From Martinezella tropici (lineage in GTDB: Bacteria; Pseudomonadota; Alphaproteobacteria; Rhizobiales; Rhizobiaceae), in contig JUHI01000027.1 of NCBI GenBank assembly GCA_000799755.1, forward strand, positions 18,091 to 82,090: a stretch of 64,000 nt of DNA, in the 5' to 3' direction. Positions 26,885 to 36,391 of the stretch are shown piece after piece. The notes beneath the pieces are model-generated. The model was not told the DNA's origin. It did not search any database and worked only from the letters and a program-made list of their open reading frames with translations. Made by a program: the position numbers and the translations under genes. The first letter of the stretch is position 1; every line of letters starts with the position of its first letter.

Positions 26885-29860
26885 TTATGCGACCCGCCGC
26901 AGTCCGGCTGGCAGACGAAGCGATCGAAATCCGTTCGGCATCTGATGTTCGGCGTCCCAAGTGTAGATGCCGGTAAGGTTGATATGCTCCCAACTGAGCG
27001 GCGAGATGTGTTTCAACAGGGTATCAGGAATATCTCGACCCGCTCGTTTCAGCTGTTTGACCGCGCGATCAAGATAGAGCGTATTCCAGTGGACGATCGC
27101 ACTGACCACGAGGTTGAGACCAGAGGCGCGGAACGCCTGGCTTTCGAACGATCGGTCGCGGAGCTCGCCTCGCTCGTGGAAGAAGACCGCGCGTTTCAGC
27201 TTATGGGCAGCCTCGCCCTTGTTGAGACCCGCTTGGCATCTCCGCCGTAGTGGCGGGCTTGAGTACCATTCGATCATGAAGAGCGACCTTTCGATACGAC
27301 CGAGTTCGCGGAGCGCCCTCGCGAGATGGCTTTGCTTCGGAGATGCGGACAGTTTCTTGAGGATCGTAGACGGCACCACGGACCGCGTCGTGATCGACGC
27401 GGCGAGGTGGAGCAGATCGTCCCAATGATCGAGGATCAGATCGGCATTGATCGGCGCCCCGATGTGGTTCGACAGCGCCGGATATGCATCGCTTTTCTCG
27501 AACGTGTGGAACTTCCGGTCTTTGAGATTGCGCAGTCGCGGTGAGAACCGCTTTCCGATCAAGGCGAACAGCCCGAAGATATGATCACTGGCACCGCCCG
27601 TGTCGGTAAAGTGCTCCTGGATGTCGAGGACCGTGTCCTGATCGAAGAGCCCATCGAGCACATAGGCCGCCTCGCTCTCGGTCGGACTGATGGGCAGAAT
27701 GCTGAAGTAGCCATATTGATCTGACAGATGGCTATAAAACTTCGAACCGGGCTCGCTGCCGTAATGCAAATTGATGTCGCCGCGCTTCGCGGCTCGGTCG
27801 CTCGCGCGGAAGAATTGGCCATCGGACGATGACGTTGTGCCATTGCCCCACAGGCGGGAATGCGGATGTTGAGTGTGGGCATCGGTGATGCACGCTTGCG
27901 CCGCGCGATAGGTCTCCGATCGCGCATGGAATGTGCGCATCCACCCAATCTGGTGAGCGCTGATCCCTTTGGATGCGCCCGCCATTCGTTTTGGCCCGAG
28001 GTTCGTCGCATCGGCCAGCACGCCAGCAAGCATGGCAGAGACATTTTTCGGGACGTCGCCGGTGCGAACATGCGTGAAGTGATCCGCAAAGCCGGTCCAT
28101 TCATGCACTTCCCTTAACAAGTCGGGAACTTCAACCAACGGGTACATGTCGCTGATCTCGGCATTCAGTTCCTCGGCTGCCAAGGGGACTCCGCCGACGG
28201 TTGGTGTGACGATCAACGTTCCGGCCTCAAGACGAACTCCTTCGAGCTTTCCGGACCGTGCTCTATGCGCCAGACGCTGCAGGTTGAACTCGAGCATCTG
28301 ACGCGCTTCGGCAAGCCACTGCGCGCCGTCGCCCTGGACCCCCAAACCGAGACGATCTTCTTCCTTCATCGTGATGAATGTCGACCGCGGCATCAGATGC
28401 TCGTCAATCGGCCGGAAAGTTCGGCTGCCGTCGACCCAGATCTCCGCAGATCTAAGCCGGTCTCGCAAAGCCACGAGCGTTGCGATCTCGTAGAGACGGC
28501 GATCGGGTTTTTCCTGTTCGAAGATAAGCCGTCGATCAGTTTGGCCGAGGTGGGTGATCGGCACGCGATCCGGGAGTGTCCGCCGCTTCTCGGCATAAAG
28601 CCGTTTCAGCAGTGCAATTGCCGCAAGAAGCGGGTCGTGGCGATGCGCCGAGCGGAACGTGAAGGCCTGAAGGAATGCACCAATGTATTTGTGGACGGTC
28701 GCGTATTGTTCGGCTGCCACGGTCAACGGCGGTGCCTCGTTGTCGTCGACCATCGACTCAAGCTCAGGCTTCATCCGAAGCAGCCGGTCCCAGCCGACTC
28801 TTTGGTCGAGAACATCCAATGCGTTCCGACCATAGTCGTTGGCGGACTGCAGTGCGGTGATCGTATCCAGAAACATGCGCAGCGCTTTGGCGGTATTCGC
28901 TCTGCGGTCCATCTGTCGCTGCTTCTTTCGATTGTTGGCTTGCGAGAACAACTTGCCAATCAGCTTGATGAACATTGTTACCGCGTCGTCCGTGAGCTTC
29001 TGGCAAAGCTTGATGACTTGAGCCACGATCAGAGCGTGGCGACGGCTGGCGTTGAAGTCGTTGGCAAGCCAGGCCGGCGTTGCGTTGCCCTCCCGGATCA
29101 TCTGGTCCCACCGTCCGGACGATACGCGCGCCTGCAGTTCCGGATCGATCTCCAGCCCCCGTAGAAAAGCAATCCGCTCGGTCAGCCCGACGAGGTTCGA
29201 CGCAGCCGGCGCTTCTGGCGCCGAACGCAGCCAATGAAAGCGCGTCTGGCCGATCGACGGGTCGACCTCCAACAGCCTATCCAGTGATTGAAGCCTATCG
29301 AGTGGGATGTCTTCAATCAGGGTTCTTTCTGCCCGGCGCCGGGCTATGGCACGGCCGGCAAGGCCAATGCGTTCGATCGTATCGATCGCCGGCAGAAGAG
29401 CTCCGCGTTCGCGAAACGCGGCGACAGTCGAACTGGCTATCGCGGCACCGTCGTCGGACATGGTCGCCGCTTGAATTGCCGCCAATAGCGAAGCGCGGCG
29501 ATCTTCCAGCGTCGCGCTTCTCGTATCCAGATACGCCATTAGCCGCGCCATATGATCCCGACGGGTTTCTTCACGGCGTGCATAGAGGTCAAATTCTTCT
29601 GGAGCGGCGCCGATCTGATCAGCAACATACTTTAGCATGGCGCGAGGCAGAGTTTCTTCTGCTCCAAGCACTCGACCGGGGTATCGCATCACACATAGCT
29701 GGATGGCAAAACCGAGCCGATTGTGCTTACGTCTCCGCAGTTCGATCTCCAGGAGATCCGACAATGACAACGAATAGTGTCGGATCAAGCTATCCTCGTC
29801 GATTGGGATATCGAAAAGCTTCCGGCGATCTTGATCTTTGAGAAGCTTGCGCTTTGCCAT
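26885..29860 (-). CDS. tnpA: Tn3 family transposase
   Basis: A 991-residue Tn3-type transposase of normal length, with an N-terminal DUF4158-like DNA-binding part (starting MAKRKLLKDQ), and the C-terminal DDE catalytic part ending in typical signatures: LNLVVSAIVHWNTLYLDRAV and LSPLSWEHINLTG-like HISPLSWEHINL. It catalyses replicative transposition. The ORF extends to 29971, but ATG 29860 with GGAG upstream is the usual Tn3 start. The frame is intact, so the element may still be mobile. The large plus-strand ORFs inside are shadows. Confidence 0.95.
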   Translation of the reverse strand: MAKRKLLKDQDRRKLFDIPIDEDSLIRHYSLSLSDLLEIELRRRKHNRLGFAIQLCVMRYPGRVLGAEETLPRAMLKYVADQIGAAPEEFDLYARREETRRDHMARLMAYLDTRSATLEDRRASLLAAIQAATMSDDGAAIASSTVAAFRERGALLPAIDTIERIGLAGRAIARRRAERTLIEDIPLDRLQSLDRLLEVDPSIGQTRFHWLRSAPEAPAASNLVGLTERIAFLRGLEIDPELQARVSSGRWDQMIREGNATPAWLANDFNASRRHALIVAQVIKLCQKLTDDAVTMFIKLIGKLFSQANNRKKQRQMDRRANTAKALRMFLDTITALQSANDYGRNALDVLDQRVGWDRLLRMKPELESMVDDNEAPPLTVAAEQYATVHKYIGAFLQAFTFRSAHRHDPLLAAIALLKRLYAEKRRTLPDRVPITHLGQTDRRLIFEQEKPDRRLYEIATLVALRDRLRSAEIWVDGSRTFRPIDEHLMPRSTFITMKEEDRLGLGVQGDGAQWLAEARQMLEFNLQRLAHRARSGKLEGVRLEAGTLIVTPTVGGVPLAAEELNAEISDMYPLVEVPDLLREVHEWTGFADHFTHVRTGDVPKNVSAMLAGVLADATNLGPKRMAGASKGISAHQIGWMRTFHARSETYRAAQACITDAHTQHPHSRLWGNGTTSSSDGQFFRASDRAAKRGDINLHYGSEPGSKFYSHLSDQYGYFSILPISPTESEAAYVLDGLFDQDTVLDIQEHFTDTGGASDHIFGLFALIGKRFSPRLRNLKDRKFHTFEKSDAYPALSNHIGAPINADLILDHWDDLLHLAASITTRSVVPSTILKKLSASPKQSHLARALRELGRIERSLFMIEWYSSPPLRRRCQAGLNKGEAAHKLKRAVFFHERGELRDRSFESQAFRASGLNLVVSAIVHWNTLYLDRAVKQLKRAGRDIPDTLLKHISPLSWEHINLTGIYTWDAEHQMPNGFRSLRLPAGLRRVA

Positions 29861-30007
29861 AGCCCGACTCCATTTATGACCAATCTGCGTCGAGCGTTGT
29901 CGAGTCGGGCCGGACAGAGAAATCAAAACTGGCGCATGTCGATGGCAATCCACAGAGATCGGATGTTGCACATCCGATCTACGGCATCGTTCCTGTTTCG
30001 TTCGGCC

Positions 30008-30044
30008 TTAGCGTACGATTTCGGACTGCTCTTGTTCCGACCCC
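30008..30044. repeat. Right inverted repeat of the Tn3-family element
   Basis: Reverse complement begins GGGGTCGGAACAAGAGCAGT, as in the left end. Confidence 0.92.
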
Positions 30045-30145
30045 GTTTCGGCGCACGCTCATATCCGCGACTGTTTTGCCGCCAGTCATCTCAATTTCTC
30101 GAGGGCTGGCCGGAGCACTTGCCCTGTGTTCCACAGCCCGCTCCA

Positions 30146-31399
30146 TCAAGCCAATTCGCTGGTTGTGTCAAAGGGCGTGATGATCTTTCGATAGCCGACC
30201 GCAACGGGCTTCTTGCCGGAGACGGCAAATTCGCCGACGACACGGTCATGATAGATGCGCGGATTGTGGGACGTAATCGTGCGAGCATTGCGCCAGTGCC
30301 GATCCAGAGCCGTGGCTCGTTTGGCGGCTGACGCGCCGAGGGCGTCGAAGAGCACCGTCGTCGCTTCCAGGATCAGCTTCGAAATGACCGTCACCGACTG
30401 ACTCAATTCGATTTCCGCGAGCAGATGGATGTTCGTCTCGTCCGGGTCTATTCCGGCGAGATTGGCGTCATAGGATCGCTGAAGCGCAGCTGCAACATTC
30501 AGCACGATGGCGCCGGCGGCATAAGCCGGTCCCCTCACCCGTCCGACCACCTCGAGAACCTGAGGATCGTCCGCACTCGCCGCACCGTTGCCACGGGGAT
30601 ATATGCGGGCTCGCGCGCCTACATGGCGTGAAAGTTCTGCAGCCGCGGCGCGACCGATGCCGGCAAGGCTTGCAAGATGAACAAGCTGGAAGAACGCGGT
30701 CGTATAGGGAAAGCGCGCGGAATTCGGCTTGATATGGAAGTTCTCCAGCCGGACATTCTTGAATCTTGCCGTACCGCTGCCGCTCAGCGCCTGTCCGAAG
30801 CCGTCCCAGTCGTCGAGGATTTCGACGCCGGCAGCCGACGTCGGGACCAAGGCGGCGATCGGCTCGCCTGATCCGTCCACCGCGCCAAGATTGATCCAAT
30901 CGGCATAGATCGAACCGGTCGTATAGAATTTTTCGCCGTTCAGACGATAGCCGCCGCCATCTGGAACGATCGTCGTCGCATAGTCGCCCACCTTGGCCCC
31001 GGCAAGCTCGGAGAAGCCACTGCCGACCATCTCACCGCCGCCCAGACGTGACAGCCACTCGTCTCGCCATAGATCACGAGGGGCGTTGAGGAGATCCTCC
31101 GTAAAGCCTTGATGACTGCGGAAAATATTGGTAATGTTGGGATCTGCAGCCGATAGCTCGATCAGAAGAGCGAACAGCTCCGGCAATGTCAGTTCACTGC
31201 CCCCATAAGCCTTGGGAATACGAAGGCCACCAAATCCCGCCTCACGAAGCCATTCAACTTCCTTGAAGGGCAGACGCCGCTCCTGATCCCGCTCAATCGC
31301 GGACTGGGCGATCTGCTCGAAAATCGACCGGAAGCGCGCGGCGATCTCGTCATATCGGGCACTGGGGCCGCTGCCCCAGCCTTCATCGATCTGGGTCAT
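30146..31399 (-). CDS. SfnB/DszC-like flavin monooxygenase (acyl-CoA dehydrogenase fold)
   Basis: A 417-residue member of the acyl-CoA dehydrogenase fold group that includes SfnB and DszC, reduced-flavin enzymes that oxidise organosulfur compounds. It has the N-terminal helical domain (GGLRIPKAYGG), the central flavin-binding part (GFSELAGAKVGDYATT, LNGEKFYTTGS), the DDWDGFGQ signature seen in all the paralogs here, and a C-terminal RHWRNARTITSHNPRIYHDR. ATG 31399 has GAGGA upstream; 31438 is an open extension. It is divergent from the rhodanese gene across a region holding the shared dyad. Confidence 0.85.
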   Translation of the reverse strand: MTQIDEGWGSGPSARYDEIAARFRSIFEQIAQSAIERDQERRLPFKEVEWLREAGFGGLRIPKAYGGSELTLPELFALLIELSAADPNITNIFRSHQGFTEDLLNAPRDLWRDEWLSRLGGGEMVGSGFSELAGAKVGDYATTIVPDGGGYRLNGEKFYTTGSIYADWINLGAVDGSGEPIAALVPTSAAGVEILDDWDGFGQALSGSGTARFKNVRLENFHIKPNSARFPYTTAFFQLVHLASLAGIGRAAAAELSRHVGARARIYPRGNGAASADDPQVLEVVGRVRGPAYAAGAIVLNVAAALQRSYDANLAGIDPDETNIHLLAEIELSQSVTVISKLILEATTVLFDALGASAAKRATALDRHWRNARTITSHNPRIYHDRVVGEFAVSGKKPVAVGYRKIITPFDTTSELA

Positions 31400-31707
31400 G
31401 AAATGGTCCTCGATTGGGCGCCCGTGCGAATCGATCATGTGTCATAAGCCTGCCTTCCAACGCTCTGACTTCGCCTGCCGAACAAGGGCGCGGCAGATCC
31501 GATTTGCACTGCCGAAGGCGCCGCTGTTCAATGACGGGAACACTAGGAAAGCATTGGCCTCATCGTAAGAATATTTTATCTATAGATTTTATAGACTAAG
31601 AAAATGCTTTCCCATTTGATAGGCGATTGCGCGTGGTGTCGTCGTCGTCACCCGGTGCCTCCAGCGCTAGGCTTGTGCGCATAAACAGCCCACAGCGGAG
31701 CGAAATT
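31400..31707. other. Divergent promoter region, rhodanese / SfnB-like gene
   Basis: About 300 bases with an AT-rich centre (31565-31610). It contains the perfect dyad CTATAGATTTTATAG. No gene is supported here. Confidence 0.5.
31580..31594. promoter_or_regulatory. Candidate LysR-type operator (dyad, best copy)
   Basis: CTATAGATTTTATAG is a perfect CTATA-N5-TATAG palindrome that also fits the T-N11-A LysR box. Its extended form on the minus strand (TTAGTCTATAAAATCTATAG) nearly repeats at 62266-62285. Inference from recurrence; no binding data. Confidence 0.5.
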
Positions 31708-32823
31708 ATGAGCCAGAAGACGATTTCCAGCGATACTCTTCGCAGTTGGCTGCAGGATGGCAGAGAGCTAGCCGTATTGGATATTCGCGACCCCGCAGTT
31801 GTCGGCTATGCCTCGCCGCTGTTCGCGACCAACCTGCCCTCCGAGCGAGTCACCAGCGAACTCTCCCGCTTCGTGCCGCGCAAGGCCGTCCGCACGGTCC
31901 TTGCCGATGCAGGCGACGGGATCGCCTCGGGCTTGGCAAGCCAACTGGAGGCTGCCGGCTGGCCAAATGTCTTTGTGCTCGGAGGCGGTATACCCGCCTG
32001 GACGGAAGCGGGGAATGGAGCGCCCCTGCCCACATTCGACATACCCGGCGTAGATTTCTCCAAAGCCGTCGAAAAGGAAAAGAAGACGCCCGTTATCACG
32101 GCCTTGGAACTGAAGACGCTGCAAGACGCCGGTGAAGACGTCATCGTTATCGATACACGCACCGTGGCGGAGTTTGCGCGCGATCACGTACCGGGTGCTG
32201 TCAGCGTACCGGGGGCGGAGCTGGTTCTGCGCTACAAGGACGTGGTGCCCTCCGAAACAACAAAGGTCGTCGTTTCATGTGCCGGGCTACCGCGTGCCAT
32301 CCTCGGAGCTCAAACACTCATCGACGCACAGGTTCCAAATGCGGTCTCATACCTCCATGACGGAACGAAAGCCTGGACGGCCGCGGGCCTTCAACTGGAA
32401 AGCGGAAAGACACGCATCTACCAGGACCCAAGTGATGAGGCACGGGGCTTTGCACGCAAGCATATCACCACGCTAAGCAGCCAAGACCACTTTCCTCAAA
32501 TCGATATCGATACCGCAAGGAAATGGGCTGCCGATCCCGATCGCACCACCTATCTGCTGGACGTGCGCACACCAGAGGAATTCGAACAGTCGCATCTTGA
32601 GGGAACCTTGTCCTCCGAAGGAGGGCAGTTACTGGGTGTTGCCTACCGTACCATTGCAGTGCGAGGCTCGCGGGTCGTTCTGATCGATGATCTGCTTGGC
32701 GTGCGCGCCCGTACCGTCGCCCATTGGCTCCAACGTCGCGGCTATGAGATAGCGCTGTTGCTCGTCGACTTTCGCACGCAGAATTGGCAAAGCGCCGCAA
32801 GGTCGGGCGAGCTCGTGACCTAA
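31708..32823 (+). CDS. Triple-domain rhodanese-like sulfurtransferase
   Basis: A 371-residue protein made of three rhodanese domains (about residues 1-105, 125-230 and 255-360). Rhodaneses move sulfane sulfur from thiosulfate or persulfides through an active-site Cys. Only the middle domain has it (Cys191 in VVSCAGLPRA); it is the sole cysteine in the protein. The first and third domains have Asp at the corresponding loops (ADAGDG, IDDLLG). ATG 31708 starts the first domain cleanly. Its stop overlaps the stop of the sulfonate-type permease (convergent). A role in sulfur assimilation or sulfite/thiosulfate handling fits the neighbours. Confidence 0.85.
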   Translation: MSQKTISSDTLRSWLQDGRELAVLDIRDPAVVGYASPLFATNLPSERVTSELSRFVPRKAVRTVLADAGDGIASGLASQLEAAGWPNVFVLGGGIPAWTEAGNGAPLPTFDIPGVDFSKAVEKEKKTPVITALELKTLQDAGEDVIVIDTRTVAEFARDHVPGAVSVPGAELVLRYKDVVPSETTKVVVSCAGLPRAILGAQTLIDAQVPNAVSYLHDGTKAWTAAGLQLESGKTRIYQDPSDEARGFARKHITTLSSQDHFPQIDIDTARKWAADPDRTTYLLDVRTPEEFEQSHLEGTLSSEGGQLLGVAYRTIAVRGSRVVLIDDLLGVRARTVAHWLQRRGYEIALLLVDFRTQNWQSAARSGELVT

Positions 32824-33596
32824 GCGGTCTGCTTCGGCCGCCAGCGCAACAAGTAGGCTTCAAGCGCATAGGCGAGACGGTTAAGGGTGAAGCCGACGAG
32901 GCCAAGCACGAGGACGCCGACCATGACAAGCGCCATGTCGAACCTCTCGCGACCAGCTATGACCAGCCCGCCGACGCCTGGACCGACCGCGAGGAAATAC
33001 TCCGCCCCGACGGTTGCCAGCCACGCATAGATCAGGCCCAGGTGCACGCCCGTGGCGATCGACGGCATGGCCGCCGGAATATAGATCCGCAGCGCCTTCT
33101 GACGTGCATTGAACTTCAACGCTCTTGCGACCTCCAAAAGGTCTGGCGGTGCCTGGCGCATGCCGTCATAGGTATTGAGAACAATGGGAATGAAGGCGGC
33201 AAGGGCGACAAAGACGATCTTCGCCTGTTCGCCAAAGCCGAACCAGACCGAAATCAGCGGTATCCAGGCAAGGAGGGATATCTGTTTCAGCCCATTGAAG
33301 GTCGGCATCAGCAGCCGATCGGCAATGCGCGACAAGGCAAGCACGCTCGCAAAGCCGACCCCGAGCACGCAGCCGATCAGAAACCCGGCGATATTGCGCA
33401 TCAGGCTGAAGCCAAGCTCGCCGATGAGATCATTGTCGATCAGTTCGCGCTTGGCGGTGGCGGCGACATCTTCCAGTGACGGCAGAAAACGCGCATCGAC
33501 GAGGCCGGTCCGGCTTGAGACTTCCCACGCGACGAAGAGAAGGATCGGCAATGTGATGCCGCGGCGGAAACGGACGAAACGGCTGGCACTGGCCAT
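32820..33596 (-). CDS. ABC permease (SsuC/TauC type)
   Basis: A 258-residue inner-membrane permease with six helices and an EAA loop (EVARALKFNARQKALRIYIPAAMP), of the nitrate/sulfonate/taurine importer class. It is the last gene of the LLM-ATPase-binding protein-permease-permease operon and has a partner permease two bases upstream, so the channel is probably a heterodimer, unlike the SsuC homodimer. Confidence 0.92.
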   Translation of the reverse strand: MASASRFVRFRRGITLPILLFVAWEVSSRTGLVDARFLPSLEDVAATAKRELIDNDLIGELGFSLMRNIAGFLIGCVLGVGFASVLALSRIADRLLMPTFNGLKQISLLAWIPLISVWFGFGEQAKIVFVALAAFIPIVLNTYDGMRQAPPDLLEVARALKFNARQKALRIYIPAAMPSIATGVHLGLIYAWLATVGAEYFLAVGPGVGGLVIAGRERFDMALVMVGVLVLGLVGFTLNRLAYALEAYLLRWRPKQTA

Positions 33597-33598
33597 CG

Positions 33599-34417
33599 TC
33601 AGATCTCCTGTCGCTTCCAGCGCTGGATCGACAACTCGACGCGATCCAGCCCCTTGTCCATGATGAAACCGACAAGCCCGATGGCGATCATCGCGACGAT
33701 GACCGTGTCGAGCCAGAACATCTGTCGCCCCCAGACCAGCAGGTATCCAAGCCCTTCCGAGGAGGCGAGCAACTCGACCCCGACCAGCGCCGTCCAGGAA
33801 TGCGTCAGCCCGTAGCGAATACCGGTGAATATCGAGGGGATGGCGCCGGGCAATATGATCAGCCGCAACATCTGCCAGCGGCTGAAGCGCAATGCCCTGC
33901 CGACCTCGATATATCTAGGCGAGACGCCGCGAATTCCGGTCAGCGTATTCAGCGTCATCGGCACAATGGCGCCTTTGGCGATGATGATGATCTTCAACGT
34001 CTCCTCGATGCCGACAAACAGCATCAACAGCGGGATCCATCCGAGTGTCGGGATCTGCGCAAAGGCGAGGAAAAGCGGCTTTACATAATCCTCGACCCTC
34101 TCGGAGAGCCCCATGGCGATGCCAAGAAGCAGCCCCAGTCCTGCGCCGATCGTGAAGCCGACGATGACGCGCCCCAGACTGACCCCGGTATGATAGAGGA
34201 GCTCGCCGCTCAGGATCATGTCCCGGCCCGTCTGGTAGACATAGGCAGGCGCCGGCAGGATCTGCTCCGGCAGCCAGCCTCTGGTGGAGGAGATCCACCA
34301 GAGGCCCAATAGGCCGAGCGGAAAGATCAAGCCTGTCGCGAGTATGGCGAGCCGCCGCAGCCTTGCGGAAGGCCACCGCAAGCGGGTCCGGCCGGAAGTC
34401 TCAATCATCGCGCTCAT
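33599..34417 (-). CDS. ABC permease (SsuC/TauC type)
   Basis: A 272-residue permease of the same class as its downstream neighbour, with an EAA loop (EVGRALRFSRWQMLRLIILPGAIP). Both genes being present suggests a two-gene channel fed by the SsuA-like binding protein encoded just before. The start has GAAGGGG a few bases upstream. Confidence 0.92.
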   Translation of the reverse strand: MSAMIETSGRTRLRWPSARLRRLAILATGLIFPLGLLGLWWISSTRGWLPEQILPAPAYVYQTGRDMILSGELLYHTGVSLGRVIVGFTIGAGLGLLLGIAMGLSERVEDYVKPLFLAFAQIPTLGWIPLLMLFVGIEETLKIIIIAKGAIVPMTLNTLTGIRGVSPRYIEVGRALRFSRWQMLRLIILPGAIPSIFTGIRYGLTHSWTALVGVELLASSEGLGYLLVWGRQMFWLDTVIVAMIAIGLVGFIMDKGLDRVELSIQRWKRQEI

Positions 34418-34449
34418 GCAAGTCCCCTTCGCAGGCCGATGGCCACAGC

Positions 34450-35532
34450 TCAGGAAGCAACCGGCTTGCCGTCAGCGCCGTAGGGCTGCCAGAATTTCTT
34501 CAGGCCAAGCCTCTCGAGCGCGTTATCGAGATATTTCGGCTCGAACCAGCCATTGAGATCGACGTCGCGGCGTATGAGACCGTATTCCTTGCTCTTGACG
34601 GCCTGTTCCTTGTATTGCGAGACGAGCAGGTCATCGATCAGCGGCGAATTGCGATAGGCCAGCGTATCGTTGCGGAAATACTCATCGAGGATCGGCACCG
34701 GCGTGCCGGATTTATGCCAGAGTTCGAAGAGCTGAGCGCGGTTCGGCTCTTCGGACGACCATTGCGCCGCCTTGACGAAGGCATCGACAACGCGCTGCGT
34801 GATCTCCGGATGAGCTTCGATGAAAGCCTCGCGGCCAATGATGCCGGCATTGCGGCCGAAGCGCGGATCGTCTCCCTTGGTCGTATAGATGATGTCGGCG
34901 CTATCCTTGGCCGCCAGATTGATCAGCTGCGTATCGCCGAATGCGGCATCAATGTCCTTGCTGGTCAGCGCGGCAACGGTTCCGGCGCTGTCGAGATTGA
35001 CGACCTGCACATCCCGCTCGGTCAGTCCGTGCGCCTGCAGAACTTTGATCGCCGCAAGGTGACCATTGGTTCCGCGCTGCAGCGCGATCTTGCGGCCCTT
35101 CAGATCCTCGATCGTCTTGATGCCCGATCCCTTGGCGACGGCGAGATAAAGCGGCTTGCGGGCGCCGCTCGCCAGCAGGAACCGCGTCTTCAGGCCGGTC
35201 GCTCTTCCAATCAGCGCCGGCAGATCGCCTTGGTAGGCAAAATCGAGCTGGTCGTTGGCAAAGCCTTCGTTCACGGCAGGACCTGCGCCCTTGAAGAAGG
35301 TCCATTCGATCTTGATGTTGGGATCGCCGGCAAATTCCTTTTCCAGAAAGTCACCGGCGCGCGCCGTCGCCGCCGAGGTCCCCTCGGAATAGGGGCGGTT
35401 GTCGACGCCGATCGCGGCATAGCCGACATGGATGACCAATGGGTCCTCGGCGCGGGCGGAGACCGAAAGCATGGTTAAAGCGATTGCGGCCCCTGCAACC
35501 AGACGCAGGATGGATAGCAGCTTCATTCTCAT
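34450..35532 (-). CDS. ABC substrate-binding protein (SsuA/aliphatic sulfonate type)
   Basis: A 360-residue periplasmic binding protein with a signal peptide (cut near SARAED), of the SsuA/THI5-like family used for sulfonates, taurine and sulfate esters. Typical features are the opening strand VIHVGYAAIG, the DLKGRKIALQRGTNGH segment and the YRNSPLIDD-type lid near the end. It delivers the ligand to the two permeases downstream. The ligand is likely an organosulfur compound because the operon starts with an LLM monooxygenase. Confidence 0.9.
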   Translation of the reverse strand: MRMKLLSILRLVAGAAIALTMLSVSARAEDPLVIHVGYAAIGVDNRPYSEGTSAATARAGDFLEKEFAGDPNIKIEWTFFKGAGPAVNEGFANDQLDFAYQGDLPALIGRATGLKTRFLLASGARKPLYLAVAKGSGIKTIEDLKGRKIALQRGTNGHLAAIKVLQAHGLTERDVQVVNLDSAGTVAALTSKDIDAAFGDTQLINLAAKDSADIIYTTKGDDPRFGRNAGIIGREAFIEAHPEITQRVVDAFVKAAQWSSEEPNRAQLFELWHKSGTPVPILDEYFRNDTLAYRNSPLIDDLLVSQYKEQAVKSKEYGLIRRDVDLNGWFEPKYLDNALERLGLKKFWQPYGADGKPVAS

Positions 35533-35544
35533 TCTCCGTTTTAT

Positions 35545-36384
35545 CTATTCTGCGGCGGCGATTGCGGGCCGTGCTTCAGGAGTGCGTTGGCCGGCAACGG
35601 GTGTTGCGCGAGCACCTGAAGGTATTGCGGTTGTTGCATTGAGGCTTTCGAGAACGCGGTTGCGGACGTCGACCAGCCTCGGTGAGGTTCGTGCACGCGG
35701 GCGCGGCAGGTCCACCGGGATAATGTCGCGAATGCGGCCGGGCTGCGATGACATGACGACGACACGATCGCCGAGATAGACAGCCTCCTCGACGTCATGC
35801 GTCACCAGAACCATGGTGATGCGTTCCTTGGCCCAGATGTCCTGCAATTCGTCCTGCAGCCTTGTCTTGGTAATCGCGTCGAGCGCCCCGAACGGTTCAT
35901 CGAGAAACAGCGCATTCGGACGATTGACCAAGCCTCTGGCAATGCCGGCGCGCTGCGCCATGCCGCCGGAGAGCTGGTGTGGATAGGCGTTGGCAAAGCT
36001 CGACAATCCGACGAGATCGAGGTGGGATTCGACCAGCCTTTTCTTCTCCGCCTTTGATAGCCCCGAGTTTTCCAGGCCGAGCGCGATATTGCGCGCGACC
36101 GTCAACCAGGGGAAAAGCCGCGGCTCCTGAAAGACGATGCCTCGCTCTAGGCTCGGCTCAGTGACCGGCCGTCCGGCATGGCCGACGAAACCGGAGGTGG
36201 GAGTGTCGAGACCGGCGCCCAGGCGCAGCAATGTCGATTTCCCACAGCCACTCGCCCCAACAATGGTGACGAATTCGCCCTCGGCGACATCGAGGCTGAC
36301 ATCATCGAGGGCCGTCAATGTCGCGCCGTTGACCTTGAACCGGCGCGTGACGTGACAGATCTGGAGGTGCAAGGAATTGCTCAT
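35545..36384 (-). CDS. ABC transporter ATPase (SsuB/TauB type)
   Basis: A 279-residue ATPase with Walker A GASGCGKST, Q-loop QEPRLFPW, signature LSGGMAQRAGIARGL, Walker B ALFLDEPFGALD and switch VLVTHD. It is the energy subunit of the sulfonate-type importer. ATG 36384 begins seven bases after the LLM gene's stop, behind GCGGAG; the frame is open to 36411. Confidence 0.92.
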   Translation of the reverse strand: MSNSLHLQICHVTRRFKVNGATLTALDDVSLDVAEGEFVTIVGASGCGKSTLLRLGAGLDTPTSGFVGHAGRPVTEPSLERGIVFQEPRLFPWLTVARNIALGLENSGLSKAEKKRLVESHLDLVGLSSFANAYPHQLSGGMAQRAGIARGLVNRPNALFLDEPFGALDAITKTRLQDELQDIWAKERITMVLVTHDVEEAVYLGDRVVVMSSQPGRIRDIIPVDLPRPRARTSPRLVDVRNRVLESLNATTAIPSGARATPVAGQRTPEARPAIAAAE

Positions 36385-36391
36385 CGCCCGG

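Larger units (their letters stand above)
26829..30044 (-). mobile_element. Minimal Tn3-family transposon (transposase only, IS1071-like layout)
   Basis: A 3216-bp element bounded by inverted repeats of about 37 bp that start GGGGTCGGAACAAGAGCAGT and finish at TACGCTAA, the classic Tn3 ending, with three mismatches between the two ends. The only gene is a 991-residue transposase; there is no resolvase, res site or passenger gene, as in IS1071. The flanking pentamers (gaaat on the left, gtttc on the right) differ, so no target duplication is left, implying an adjacent deletion or recombination after insertion. Confidence 0.93.
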
